DNA from: Bradyrhizobium sp.
GTDB taxonomy: Bacteria > Pseudomonadota > Alphaproteobacteria > Rhizobiales > Xanthobacteraceae
Direction of reading: 5' to 3'
DNA: 6,601 bases
Assembly: GCA_028290165.1 (NCBI GenBank)
Contig: JAQGKJ010000022.1
Span: 1-6,601 of the forward strand
The translations under genes and the position numbers were made by a program. Below are positions 1-6,260 of the stretch, piece after piece (the first letter of the stretch is position 1; each line of letters starts with the position of its first letter). A model generated the notes under the pieces. The model saw only the letters and a program-made list of their open reading frames with translations. It searched no databases and was not told where the DNA came from.

Positions 1-2610
1 GAGGCCCGCGCCGCGGCGGGACTGCAGCGGCTCACCAACGCGCGCGAGACGCTCGATCGCGAGGAAGAGCGCGCCAAGGAGCGGGTCGCCGAGCTCGACC
101 GCCGCCTGACGCAGTTTTCCGCCGATATCGCCCGCGAGCAGCAGCAGTCGTCCGATGCGGAGGTAGCGCTGCAGCGGCTCGATACCGAAGACACCGAATT
201 GAAGGACGAAATCAAGTCGCGCGTCGAAAAGCGCAGCGGCGTCGACGGACGCGTGTCGGAGGCCGAAACCACGCTCGCCGCCGCCGAACGCCTGTTCGCG
301 GAACTGACCACGGTTCTAGCCGACCTCACCGCCAGGCGCACCCAGCTCGAGGGCAATGTGCGCAGCCATCGCGATCGGCTGGCGCGGCTCGATCAGGAAA
401 TCGCCAACGTCGCCAGCGAAGAGCAGAAGCTGGCGCAGGAGACCAGCGGCCTGGGCGACCTCGCCGCGCTCGCCGACGCCATGACGGCCGCGCAGCAGGG
501 TCTCGCGCAGTCCGAGGCCGAGGCGCAGGCGAGCGAAGCGGCCCATGTCGCCGCGCGTCAAAAGCTCGAAGCCGCCCGCGGCCCCCTCAACGAGGCCGAC
601 AAGCGGGTGCAACGGCTCGAGACCGAGGCCCGCACGATCTCAAAACTCGTCAACGGCGAAACCAAGAACCTGTGGCCGCCGATCATCGACGGCGTCACCG
701 TCGCCAAAGGTTTTGAGAAGGCGCTCGGCGCCGCGCTCGGCGACGATCTGGATGCCCCGGTCGACCCCTCGGCACCGATGCGCTGGACCGATGCCGGCGT
801 CACCGAAGGCGATCCTGGCTTGCCGGAAGGGGTTGAACCTCTCGCGGCGCACGTGCAAGCGCCCTCCGAACTGGCGCGGCGCCTCGCGCAGATCGGCGTC
901 GTGCCGAGAGAGCGCGGTGCGGAACTGGTGTCGCAGTTAAAGACCGGCCAGCGGGTGGTGTCGCGCGAAGGCGACGTCTGGCGCTGGGACGGCTTCGTCG
1001 CCGCCGCCCACGCGCCAACCGGTGCGGCCCGCCGTCTCGCCGAGCGCGCGCGGCTGGTCGATATCGAGAACGAGCTGGAGCAGGCCCGCATCGATGCCGC
1101 AGCCAAGCGTCAGGCGCTGGAGGCCGCCGAATCCGAGCTAAAGACCGCCTCCGCCGCGGAGCACTCCGCGCGCGATGCATGGCGCGCCGCCCAGCGCGAG
1201 GCCGATGCTGCGCGCGAACGCCATGCCGTGACCGAACGCGAGATCAATCGCCACGCCGCGCGCAAGTCGGCGCTGACCGAAGCCCATACCCGCCTCAATG
1301 CCGACCGCACCGAGGCTCAAGGCGCACATGAGAGCGCCACCGCGGCGCTTGGCGAATTGCCGCCGAGCCTCGACGCTGAAACAAGGCTCGCGGCCGTGCG
1401 CAGCGACATCGACGGCCACCGCCGCCTCGCCGCCCAAGTGCGCGCCGAAGCCCAGGCGCTGGCGCGGGAGGCGGAACTCGCCGACCGCCGCGTGCAGGCG
1501 ATTTTGGCCGAGCGGAACGAATGGCAAAACCGCAAAGCGAGCGCGGCCTCGCAGATCGCGACCATCGAAGCGCGCGTCACCGAGGTCAATGCCGAGCGCG
1601 CCGAACTCGAAAATGCGCCGGCGATCTTCGCGGAGAAGCGAAGCGCGCTGATTAGCGAAATCGAAGCGGCCGAAAACGCCCGCCGGGTTGCCGCGGACGC
1701 GCTTGCATCAGCCGAGAATGTGATGGCGGAAACCGACCGCGCCGCGAAAATCTCGCTGGAAGCGCTGTCGAGCGCGCGGGAGGCCACCGCGCGGGCCGAA
1801 GAGCGCGTGGACGGCGCCAGGCGCAGGCTTGCCGACGTCGAGCGCGAAATCCACGACATGCTTGAAATCGAGCCGCAGGCGGTGGCTGGTCTGGCCGAAA
1901 TCGAGCCGGGCGCGGAATTGCCGCCGCTTAACGAGATCGAGGAAAACCTCGAGAAGCTGCGCCGCGACCGCGAGCGGCTCGGTGCCGTCAATCTTCGCGC
2001 CGAGGAAGAGCTGCGCGAGGTCGAGACCCAGCATACGTCGCTGACCACCGAACGCGACGATCTGGTGGAGGCCATCAAGCGGCTGCGCCAGGGCATCCAG
2101 AGCCTCAACCGCGAGGCGCGCGAGCGGCTATTGACCTCGTTTGAGGTCGTCAACGGCCATTTCAAGCGGCTGTTCGTGGAACTGTTCGGCGGCGGCGAAG
2201 CCGCGCTGCACCTGATCGAGAGCGACGATCCGCTGGAGGCAGGCCTCGAAATCATTGCAAAACCGCCCGGCAAGAAGCCGCAGACGCTGTCGCTGTTATC
2301 CGGCGGCGAGCAGGCGCTGACCGCTCTGGCGCTGATTTTTGCGGTGTTCCTCACCAACCCGTCGCCGATCTGCGTGCTGGACGAAGTCGATGCGCCGCTC
2401 GATGATCACAATGTGGAGCGGTTCTGCACGCTGCTGCACGAGATGACGGCGTCGACCGAAACCCGCTTCATCATCATCACCCATAATCCGATCACGATGG
2501 CGCGGATGAACAGGCTGTTCGGCGTCACCATGGCCGAACGCGGCGTGTCGCAACTGGTGTCGGTCGACCTCGAAGATGCGGTGAAGATTCTCGATCAAAA
2601 CGTGGCGTGA
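1..2610 (+). CDS. smc: Chromosome segregation ATPase SMC (5'-truncated by window edge)
   Basis: SMC forms a ring-shaped dimer that compacts and helps segregate the chromosome with ScpA/ScpB. The frame is open from base 1 to the TGA at 2608-2610, giving 869 codons. A TTG at 199 is only an internal codon. By the usual family length (about 1150 residues) roughly 280 N-terminal residues, including Walker A, lie upstream. In fragment codon numbers: 1 to about 215 is Ala/Glu/Arg-rich coiled coil; about 221-345 is the hinge (starting TKNLWPPIIDG); about 346-700 is the returning coil; about 700-869 is the C-terminal ATPase head. Visible head motifs are the signature LSGGEQ (766-771), Walker B CVLDEVDAPLD (791-801) and the H-loop ITHN (H828). 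GAVN at 661-664 lies in the conserved coil-to-head region. The coding frame looks intact. The hinge reads as a diverged alphaproteobacterial type. The identification is firm; domain edges are approximate. Confidence 0.96.
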   Translation, partial: EARAAAGLQRLTNARETLDREEERAKERVAELDRRLTQFSADIAREQQQSSDAEVALQRLDTEDTELKDEIKSRVEKRSGVDGRVSEAETTLAAAERLFAELTTVLADLTARRTQLEGNVRSHRDRLARLDQEIANVASEEQKLAQETSGLGDLAALADAMTAAQQGLAQSEAEAQASEAAHVAARQKLEAARGPLNEADKRVQRLETEARTISKLVNGETKNLWPPIIDGVTVAKGFEKALGAALGDDLDAPVDPSAPMRWTDAGVTEGDPGLPEGVEPLAAHVQAPSELARRLAQIGVVPRERGAELVSQLKTGQRVVSREGDVWRWDGFVAAAHAPTGAARRLAERARLVDIENELEQARIDAAAKRQALEAAESELKTASAAEHSARDAWRAAQREADAARERHAVTEREINRHAARKSALTEAHTRLNADRTEAQGAHESATAALGELPPSLDAETRLAAVRSDIDGHRRLAAQVRAEAQALAREAELADRRVQAILAERNEWQNRKASAASQIATIEARVTEVNAERAELENAPAIFAEKRSALISEIEAAENARRVAADALASAENVMAETDRAAKISLEALSSAREATARAEERVDGARRRLADVEREIHDMLEIEPQAVAGLAEIEPGAELPPLNEIEENLEKLRRDRERLGAVNLRAEEELREVETQHTSLTTERDDLVEAIKRLRQGIQSLNREARERLLTSFEVVNGHFKRLFVELFGGGEAALHLIESDDPLEAGLEIIAKPPGKKPQTLSLLSGGEQALTALALIFAVFLTNPSPICVLDEVDAPLDDHNVERFCTLLHEMTASTETRFIIITHNPITMARMNRLFGVTMAERGVSQLVSVDLEDAVKILDQNVA

Positions 2611-2639
2611 GGCGACGCCTCTGCCGCCACAATTGTTGA

Positions 2640-2740
2640 CGTCATCATCCGCGAAAGCGGATGATCCAGTACGCCGCGCTGTCTATATGAATTTCGATCG
2701 CCTCGGAATACTGGATGCCCCGCCTTCGCGGGGCATGACG
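2640..2740. repeat. Paired-hairpin intergenic repeat (REP/BIME-like)
   Basis: Two 32-nt arms, 2640-2671 and 2709-2740, are inverted copies of each other (25 of 32 positions identical) around a 37-nt spacer. Each arm folds into its own hairpin with a 9-bp perfect stem: 2644-2652 with 2657-2665 (loop GAAA), and 2715-2723 with 2728-2736 (loop CTTC). Six of the seven differences between the arms fall in the stems as compensatory pairs; the seventh is in the loop. I recall abundant intergenic elements of this kind in Bradyrhizobium and relatives, but this is not verified here. It fills nearly all of the gap between smc and the next gene. No T-run follows either hairpin, so a classical terminator role is not supported, though the hairpins could stabilise the smc mRNA end. 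Confidence 0.88.
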
Positions 2741-2748
2741 ACTGATAG

Positions 2749-3741
2749 ATGACCCCGCCCGACCTTCCCGCCGAGATGAAAGCCGCCCTCGACGCCAGGC
2801 TGCAGGGCCACTCGCGCACCGAGGCCGCCTCCCGCGCCGCGCGGATCTCGAAAAATTACCGCGAGGGTCGTGGCTCCCGCGCGATCGCCTCGGAGGCCGA
2901 TGCGCTGGCCTACGCGCTGGCGCGGATGCCCGCGACCTATGCCGCGGTGACGGCGAGCCTCAACGCACTGCGCGAAGTCGCACCCGGCTTCGCGCCCAAA
3001 AGCCTGCTCGACGTTGGCGCGGGACCGGGCACGGCGACCTGGGCGGCGGCGGAGGCATTTCCGACGCTGATGAATTTTACGCTGATGGATGCCAACCGCG
3101 CATTACGCGCGCTGGCGCTGGATCTCTGCCGCGGCAGCACGCGCCTGCGGGATACCGAATACCAGCACGGCGAAGCCCGCGCCGCACTGGCCAAAACCGA
3201 ACCGGCCGATCTTGTGGTGGCGAGCTATGTGATCGGCGAGATCAGCGACGACGAACAAAGCACCCTCACTGATCTGATGTGGGCAAAAACCCGCGACACG
3301 CTGTTGATCGTCGAGCCCGGTACGCCCATGGGCTACGGCAGGATCATCGCACTGCGCGAGCAGCTGATCGCCTCGGGCGCCCATGTCGCGGCCCCCTGCC
3401 CGCATGACGGCCCCTGTCCGCTCACTCCGCCCGACTGGTGTCACTTCACCCAACGCCTGCCCCGCTCGCGCGCGCATAAACAACTCAAATCCGCAGAACT
3501 TCCCTATGAGGATGAAAAGTTTATTTACGTGGCCCTGACGCGGGCGCCGATGGCACGGAGGCCGGCGCGGGTACTGGCGCAACCCCATGTCACCAAGATC
3601 GCCGTCACCGCAAAACTCTGCACCGATCAAGGCGTTTTGAGCGCCGTTGCGCCGCGCCGCGACAAGGTCGCGTATGCGCGCTTCAGGAAATACAGTTGGG
3701 GCGACGCCGTTTTCCAGGCCGACAAGACTTCCGCGGAATAA
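2749..3741 (+). CDS. Rsm22-family small ribosomal subunit assembly protein (SAM-fold)
   Basis: The 330-residue product matches the Rsm22/METTL17 family, whose mitochondrial members are needed to assemble the small ribosomal subunit; catalysis is not proven for the family. The class I SAM fold shows as motif I LLDVGAGPGTATW (86-98), an acidic LMDAN strand end (D114) and ADLVVASYVIGE (153-164). A cysteine set follows: C217, C223 and C231 within CPHDGPC...DWCHF, plus C291. As I recall, the spacing of the first three equals that of the [4Fe-4S] ligands in human METTL17, so a cluster is likely. The ATG at 2749 is used because in-frame TGA and TAG codons immediately precede it; ATG 2776 is an alternative. 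No good Shine-Dalgarno is visible, since the preceding repeat ends 8 nt upstream. A likely cytoplasmic ribosome-biogenesis factor. Confidence 0.9.
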   Translation: MTPPDLPAEMKAALDARLQGHSRTEAASRAARISKNYREGRGSRAIASEADALAYALARMPATYAAVTASLNALREVAPGFAPKSLLDVGAGPGTATWAAAEAFPTLMNFTLMDANRALRALALDLCRGSTRLRDTEYQHGEARAALAKTEPADLVVASYVIGEISDDEQSTLTDLMWAKTRDTLLIVEPGTPMGYGRIIALREQLIASGAHVAAPCPHDGPCPLTPPDWCHFTQRLPRSRAHKQLKSAELPYEDEKFIYVALTRAPMARRPARVLAQPHVTKIAVTAKLCTDQGVLSAVAPRRDKVAYARFRKYSWGDAVFQADKTSAE

Positions 3742-3759
3742 TTCCTTTGCTCCGGCGTT
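3735..3759 (+). promoter_or_regulatory. Possible EcfG-type stress promoter
   Basis: GGAAT at 3735-3739 is followed, after exactly 16 nt, by CGTT at 3756-3759. The remembered alphaproteobacterial EcfG general-stress consensus is GGAAC, 16-17 nt, CGTT, so this matches 8 of 9 fixed positions. It overlaps the stop codon of the Rsm22 gene and would start transcription about 48 nt before the ATG at 3815. Short motifs like this also arise by chance, so this is only a candidate. Confidence 0.35.
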
Positions 3760-3799
3760 TGTCTTGGTGACGCATCCGCGTCCTAATAACTTTTTCATC

Positions 3800-3804
3800 A
3801 GGAG
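3800..3804 (+). promoter_or_regulatory. Ribosome binding site deciding the start at 3815
   Basis: AGGAG lies 10 nt before ATG 3815. The open frame extends upstream to an ATG at 3647 inside the Rsm22 gene, but only the 3815 start combines a Shine-Dalgarno with an immediate signal peptide. Confidence 0.75.
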
Positions 3805-3814
3805 TAGAGCTGCA

Positions 3815-4195
3815 ATGTCCAGGACATTTGCCGCAATAGCGGCTTTGACTTTCCTACTCGCATCATCAGCGGCATCGGCGCAGATGTTGAAGACGGTGGA
3901 CACGCCGAAGGGCAAGACCTTTGTCGATGGCAAAGGCATGACACTCTATACATTCGACAAGGACGCCGGCGGCAAGTCGATGTGCAACGGTCCCTGCGCC
4001 GAGAACTGGCCGCCGCTAGCGGCTGCCGACGACGCCAAGCCGACGGCCGACATGACCATCGTTGTCCGGGACGACGGCAAAAAGATGTGGGCCTATAAGG
4101 GCAAGCCGCTCTACACCTTCAAGAAGGACATGGCCGCCGGCGAGACCAACGGCGACGGCTTCCTGGACGGCGCCTGGCACATGGCGAAGCCTTAA
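3815..4195 (+). CDS. Secreted COG4315-type protein with Yx[FWY]xxD repeats
   Basis: The 126-residue protein begins with a clean Sec signal peptide (basic start MSRT, hydrophobic core about 5-16, ASA cleavage before Q23). The mature part of about 104 residues is therefore periplasmic or secreted. It carries two copies of the family motif, YTFDKD (45-50) and YTFKKD (100-105), each preceded by Leu, and the conserved CNGPCAENWPP segment with C57 and C61. This is the COG4315/Lipoprotein_15 type, often annotated as a predicted lipoprotein. Here there is no lipobox cysteine at the cleavage site, so lipid anchoring is not expected. Its biochemical function is not known to me; a CxxxC pair might form a disulfide. 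The start is set by AGGAG 10 nt upstream. It looks like its own transcription unit, with a candidate promoter upstream and a hairpin downstream. Confidence 0.9.
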   Translation: MSRTFAAIAALTFLLASSAASAQMLKTVDTPKGKTFVDGKGMTLYTFDKDAGGKSMCNGPCAENWPPLAAADDAKPTADMTIVVRDDGKKMWAYKGKPLYTFKKDMAAGETNGDGFLDGAWHMAKP

Positions 4196-4221
4196 ATCGC
4201 GCAATATTGTGTTCGGCCGAT

Positions 4222-4280
4222 CCTGCCGCATGGAAGGGGACCTGCGGGCTCCCAACCATGCGGCGGGCAATCGTTAATTT
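4222..4280 (+). terminator. Large hairpin with weak T-tract, probable terminator
   Basis: Bases 4222-4233 pair with 4256-4267 over 12 bp (11 Watson-Crick, one G-T wobble). The 22-nt interior can fold further (4237-4240 GGGA with 4250-4253 TCCC). A T-rich stretch, TTAATTTT, follows at 4273-4280. The hairpin begins 26 nt after the stop of the secreted-protein gene, fitting its 3' end. The T-tract is interrupted and starts a few bases after the stem, so intrinsic termination may be inefficient. Confidence 0.5.
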
Positions 4281-4290
4281 TCAAGTCGCT

Positions 4291-4305
4291 GCGGCGTCTC
4301 GCCGC
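4291..4305. other. Small GC-rich hairpin between secreted-protein gene and lemA
   Basis: GCGGCG (4291-4296) pairs with CGCCGC (4300-4305) around a 3-nt loop, within the 235-bp non-coding gap 4196-4430. TCGC and GCGA flank it and could lengthen the structure. No gene was found in this gap and no role can be assigned. Confidence 0.35.
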
Positions 4306-4348
4306 GCGGGCGATTGAACTTGCGCCACTCCCATAGCGACCAATCCGG

Positions 4349-4369
4349 GCGGCTCCGATATCGGGCCGC
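4349..4369. promoter_or_regulatory. Operator-like inverted repeat upstream of lemA
   Basis: A perfect 10-bp palindrome CCGATATCGG (4355-4364) is flanked by 5-nt arms GCGGC (4349-4353) and GCCGC (4365-4369) that also pair, leaving one unpaired T at 4354. The near-perfect dyad ends 61 nt before the lemA ATG, a plausible site for a dimeric regulator. No matching regulator is known to me, and GC-rich DNA makes weak dyads common. Confidence 0.35.
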
Positions 4370-4416
4370 TGACGCATGCCTGTCTTTCGTCTAGGCTGGG
4401 CGTCGGTCGTCCCATC

Positions 4417-4421
4417 AGGAG
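4417..4421 (+). promoter_or_regulatory. Ribosome binding site deciding the lemA start
   Basis: AGGAG lies 9 nt before ATG 4431. An in-frame TTG at 4422 directly abuts this site and is too close to be used, so ATG 4431 is chosen. Confidence 0.8.
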
Positions 4422-4430
4422 TTGTTTGTC

Positions 4431-4991
4431 ATGTCATCGGGCTGGATTATTCTCGGCATCCTCGTCATTCTCGTTCTCTTCGCGTTCGGTGCGTATAACC
4501 GCCTGGTCGCGCTCGGCCAGCGCGTCGGCCAGGCCTTCGCCGACATCGACGTGCAGCTCAAGCAGCGCCACGACCTGATCCCGAACCTGCTGGAGACCGT
4601 GAAGGGCTACGCCGCGCACGAGCGCGGCACGCTCGACGACGTCGTGAAAGCCCGCAACGCTGCGATGACGGCGCAGGGACCGGGACAGGTCGCGGCGGCC
4701 GAAAACCAGTTGAGCGGCGCGCTCGGCAAGTTGATCGCGCTGTCGGAAGCCTATCCCGACCTGAAGGCAAACGCCAACTTCCAGCAGCTGGCGAGCGAAT
4801 TGTCCGACCTCGAGAACAAGATCGCTGCCAGCCGCCGCTTCTTCAACAACGCGGTCCAGGAATACAACACCGGCATCCAGCAGATGCCCGCGGCGCTGTT
4901 CGCCGGCATGTTCGGCTTCACCCGCAAGGATTTCTTCGACCTCGGCGCTACCCGCACCGAAGTCGAGGCGGTGCCGCAGGTGAAGTTCTGA
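4431..4991 (+). CDS. lemA: LemA family membrane-anchored protein
   Basis: The 186-residue product has the LemA pattern: an N-terminal transmembrane helix (about 5-21, WIILGILVILVL...) followed at once by YNRLVALGQRVGQAFADID and QLKQRHDLIPNLLETVKGY (about 22-60), the family hallmark. The rest is amphipathic helices, including NAAVxEYN-like FNNAVQEYNTGIQ near 140-152. Family members fold as a helical bundle anchored by the N-terminal helix. The molecular role is unsettled, but LemA genes frequently sit beside HtpX-like M48 proteases, as here (32-bp gap, same strand). I infer a shared operon and a role as partner of that protease. The start was chosen from the AGGAG at 4417; length and composition are normal for the family. 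Confidence 0.95.
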   Translation: MSSGWIILGILVILVLFAFGAYNRLVALGQRVGQAFADIDVQLKQRHDLIPNLLETVKGYAAHERGTLDDVVKARNAAMTAQGPGQVAAAENQLSGALGKLIALSEAYPDLKANANFQQLASELSDLENKIAASRRFFNNAVQEYNTGIQQMPAALFAGMFGFTRKDFFDLGATRTEVEAVPQVKF

Positions 4992-5023
4992 GTCCGCAAA
5001 GCATCCCGGCAAAGTGACGCATC

Positions 5024-6235
5024 ATGGCCGCGTACGGTCTCTACACGCATATCGCATCGAACAAATTTCGTTCGATGCTGCTGCTCGCCGGGCTGTTCAC
5101 GCTGGTCTACGTCGTCGTCTATGCCGGCGCGTTGATCATAGAAGTCGTCAACAACAGCGACGCGACGGTCAACTATTATCTGGCGGCGGCACTAAGGGAC
5201 CTGATCTGGGCGCTCCCTTATTCGACCGGCGCCGCGCTGCTGTGGATCGTGATCGCCTATTTCTTCCATCAATCGATTGTCGACGCCGTCACCGGCGGCG
5301 AGGACGTGACGCGGCAGCAGCAGCCCCGGCTCTATAACCTGCTGGAAAACCTGTGCATCTCGCGCGGCATCCCGACGCCGAAACTGAAGGTGATGCCGAG
5401 CGACGCGCTGAACGCGTTCGCGACCGGGCTCAACCAGCGCCAATATGCGGTCACCGTCACCACAGGCCTGTTGAAGGCGCTCAACGACCAGGAGATCGAG
5501 GCGGTGCTCGGCCACGAGCTCACCCACATCCGCAACGGCGACGTGCAGATGATGGTGATCGCGGTGATCATCGCCGGCGTGGTCGGCTTCTTCGGCGAGC
5601 TGTTTTTTCGCAGTTTCACCAATTTCGGCTGGAGTTCAGGCGGTGGATCGTCGTGGTCGTCCTCCTCCTCCTCCTCGTCGTCGTCATCGTCTTCGTCTTC
5701 ATCTTCTTCCGGCAGCGACCGGAAGAGCTCCGGCGGCGGCGCCGCTGTCGTCGTCATCATCATCGCGGTCGTGTTGATCGCGCTGGCCTGGCTGTTGTCG
5801 CAGCTGGTGCGGCTGGCGCTGTCGCGCTCGCGCGAACTTTTGGCGGACGCCGGATCGGTCGAACTGACGAAAAACCCCGACGCCATGATCTCGGCGCTGC
5901 GCAAGATCGAGGGCCGCGGCGAGCTTCCCGGCGCGACCTCGGCGGTGATGGAATTATGTGTCGACAATCCGCGCGAGGGGTTTGCCGACCTGTTCGCGAC
6001 CCATCCCTCGGTCGATTCCCGGGTCCAGGCGCTGGTCAAATTCGCCGGCGGGCACGATCCCGGACCGCTGGCATTGCCGTCGGATACATCGGATGCGCCG
6101 GACGACCAGGAGCAGCCGGCAACTGATAAAACCCCGCCGCCACTCCCCCATGGTCCATGGAGCGATGCCCGGGACCCCGGCGGCGCCTCACAAGGCCCCT
6201 GGGTCAATCCGGCCGGCCCTTGGGGCCGCCATTAA
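5024..6235 (+). CDS. HtpX-like M48 membrane zinc metalloprotease with polyserine loop
   Basis: The 403-residue product is an M48 protease, likely degrading or clipping damaged membrane proteins. Zinc ligands are visible: HELTH (H164, E165, H168) and, in SRSRELLAD, E271. Hydrophobic segments lie at about 18-39, 60-81, 176-195 and 240-262, placing HELTH and E271 on the same face, the cytoplasm by analogy with HtpX. FATHPSVDSRV (324-334) matches the usual M48 C-terminal motif. Two additions lengthen it beyond HtpX (about 290 residues): a Gly/Ser-rich loop (204-239) with 18 consecutive serines (212-229), and a Pro-rich tail (about 348-403) with GPW at 377, 391 and 398. It follows lemA by 32 bp, so co-transcription is likely. 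The ribosome binding site is weak. Because of these additions I do not call it htpX itself. Confidence 0.94.
   Translation: MAAYGLYTHIASNKFRSMLLLAGLFTLVYVVVYAGALIIEVVNNSDATVNYYLAAALRDLIWALPYSTGAALLWIVIAYFFHQSIVDAVTGGEDVTRQQQPRLYNLLENLCISRGIPTPKLKVMPSDALNAFATGLNQRQYAVTVTTGLLKALNDQEIEAVLGHELTHIRNGDVQMMVIAVIIAGVVGFFGELFFRSFTNFGWSSGGGSSWSSSSSSSSSSSSSSSSSSGSDRKSSGGGAAVVVIIIAVVLIALAWLLSQLVRLALSRSRELLADAGSVELTKNPDAMISALRKIEGRGELPGATSAVMELCVDNPREGFADLFATHPSVDSRVQALVKFAGGHDPGPLALPSDTSDAPDDQEQPATDKTPPPLPHGPWSDARDPGGASQGPWVNPAGPWGRH
5657..5710 (+). repeat. TCN trinucleotide tract encoding 18 serines
   Basis: Eighteen consecutive TCN codons (6 TCG, 6 TCC, 4 TCT, 2 TCA; no AGC or AGT) form an almost pure pyrimidine run inside the M48 protease gene. 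Neighbouring serines do use AGT and AGC. The TCN-only make-up fits growth by replication slippage in frame-preserving units of three, and the mixed third bases suggest the run is not recent. Confidence 0.9.
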
Positions 6236-6260
6236 GGGAATCCAAGTGTTATCCTGAGGC

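Noticed and set aside
199..201. TTG at 199 as the start of smc
   Set aside because: The frame is open to base 1 with continuous coiled-coil sequence, and the N-terminal ATPase half must lie upstream.
1317..2357. 346-codon antisense open frame across smc
   Set aside because: It is Ser/Arg/Ala-rich, matches no family I know and lies opposite conserved SMC motifs; long antisense frames are expected in GC-rich coding DNA.
2595..2819. 74-codon antisense frame reading through the intergenic repeat
   Set aside because: Its middle (CPAKAGHPVFRGDR) is simply the repeat translated; such frames are commonly mis-annotated as small hypothetical proteins.
3764..3789. Sigma-70-like promoter TTGGTG/TAATAA before the secreted-protein gene
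   Set aside because: The spacing is only 14 nt, too short for a normal housekeeping promoter.
3647..3814. N-terminal extension of the secreted protein to the ATG at 3647
   Set aside because: It would overlap the end of the Rsm22 gene and bury the signal peptide; AGGAG plus signal peptide place the start at 3815.
3103..3939. 278-codon antisense open frame across the Rsm22 gene and the secreted-protein gene
   Set aside because: It spans two genes with clear motifs on the other strand, has no domain signal and no convincing ribosome binding site.
4314..4337. TTGAAC/CATAGC as a housekeeping promoter for lemA
   Set aside because: The boxes are only 12 nt apart and the second is a poor match.
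5353..6126. Frame with a run of Leu, Val and Phe inside the M48 gene, and an acidic Glu/Asp run on the opposite strand
   Set aside because: Both are other-frame readings of the TCN serine tract, not membrane or acidic proteins; the M48 frame has the catalytic motifs.
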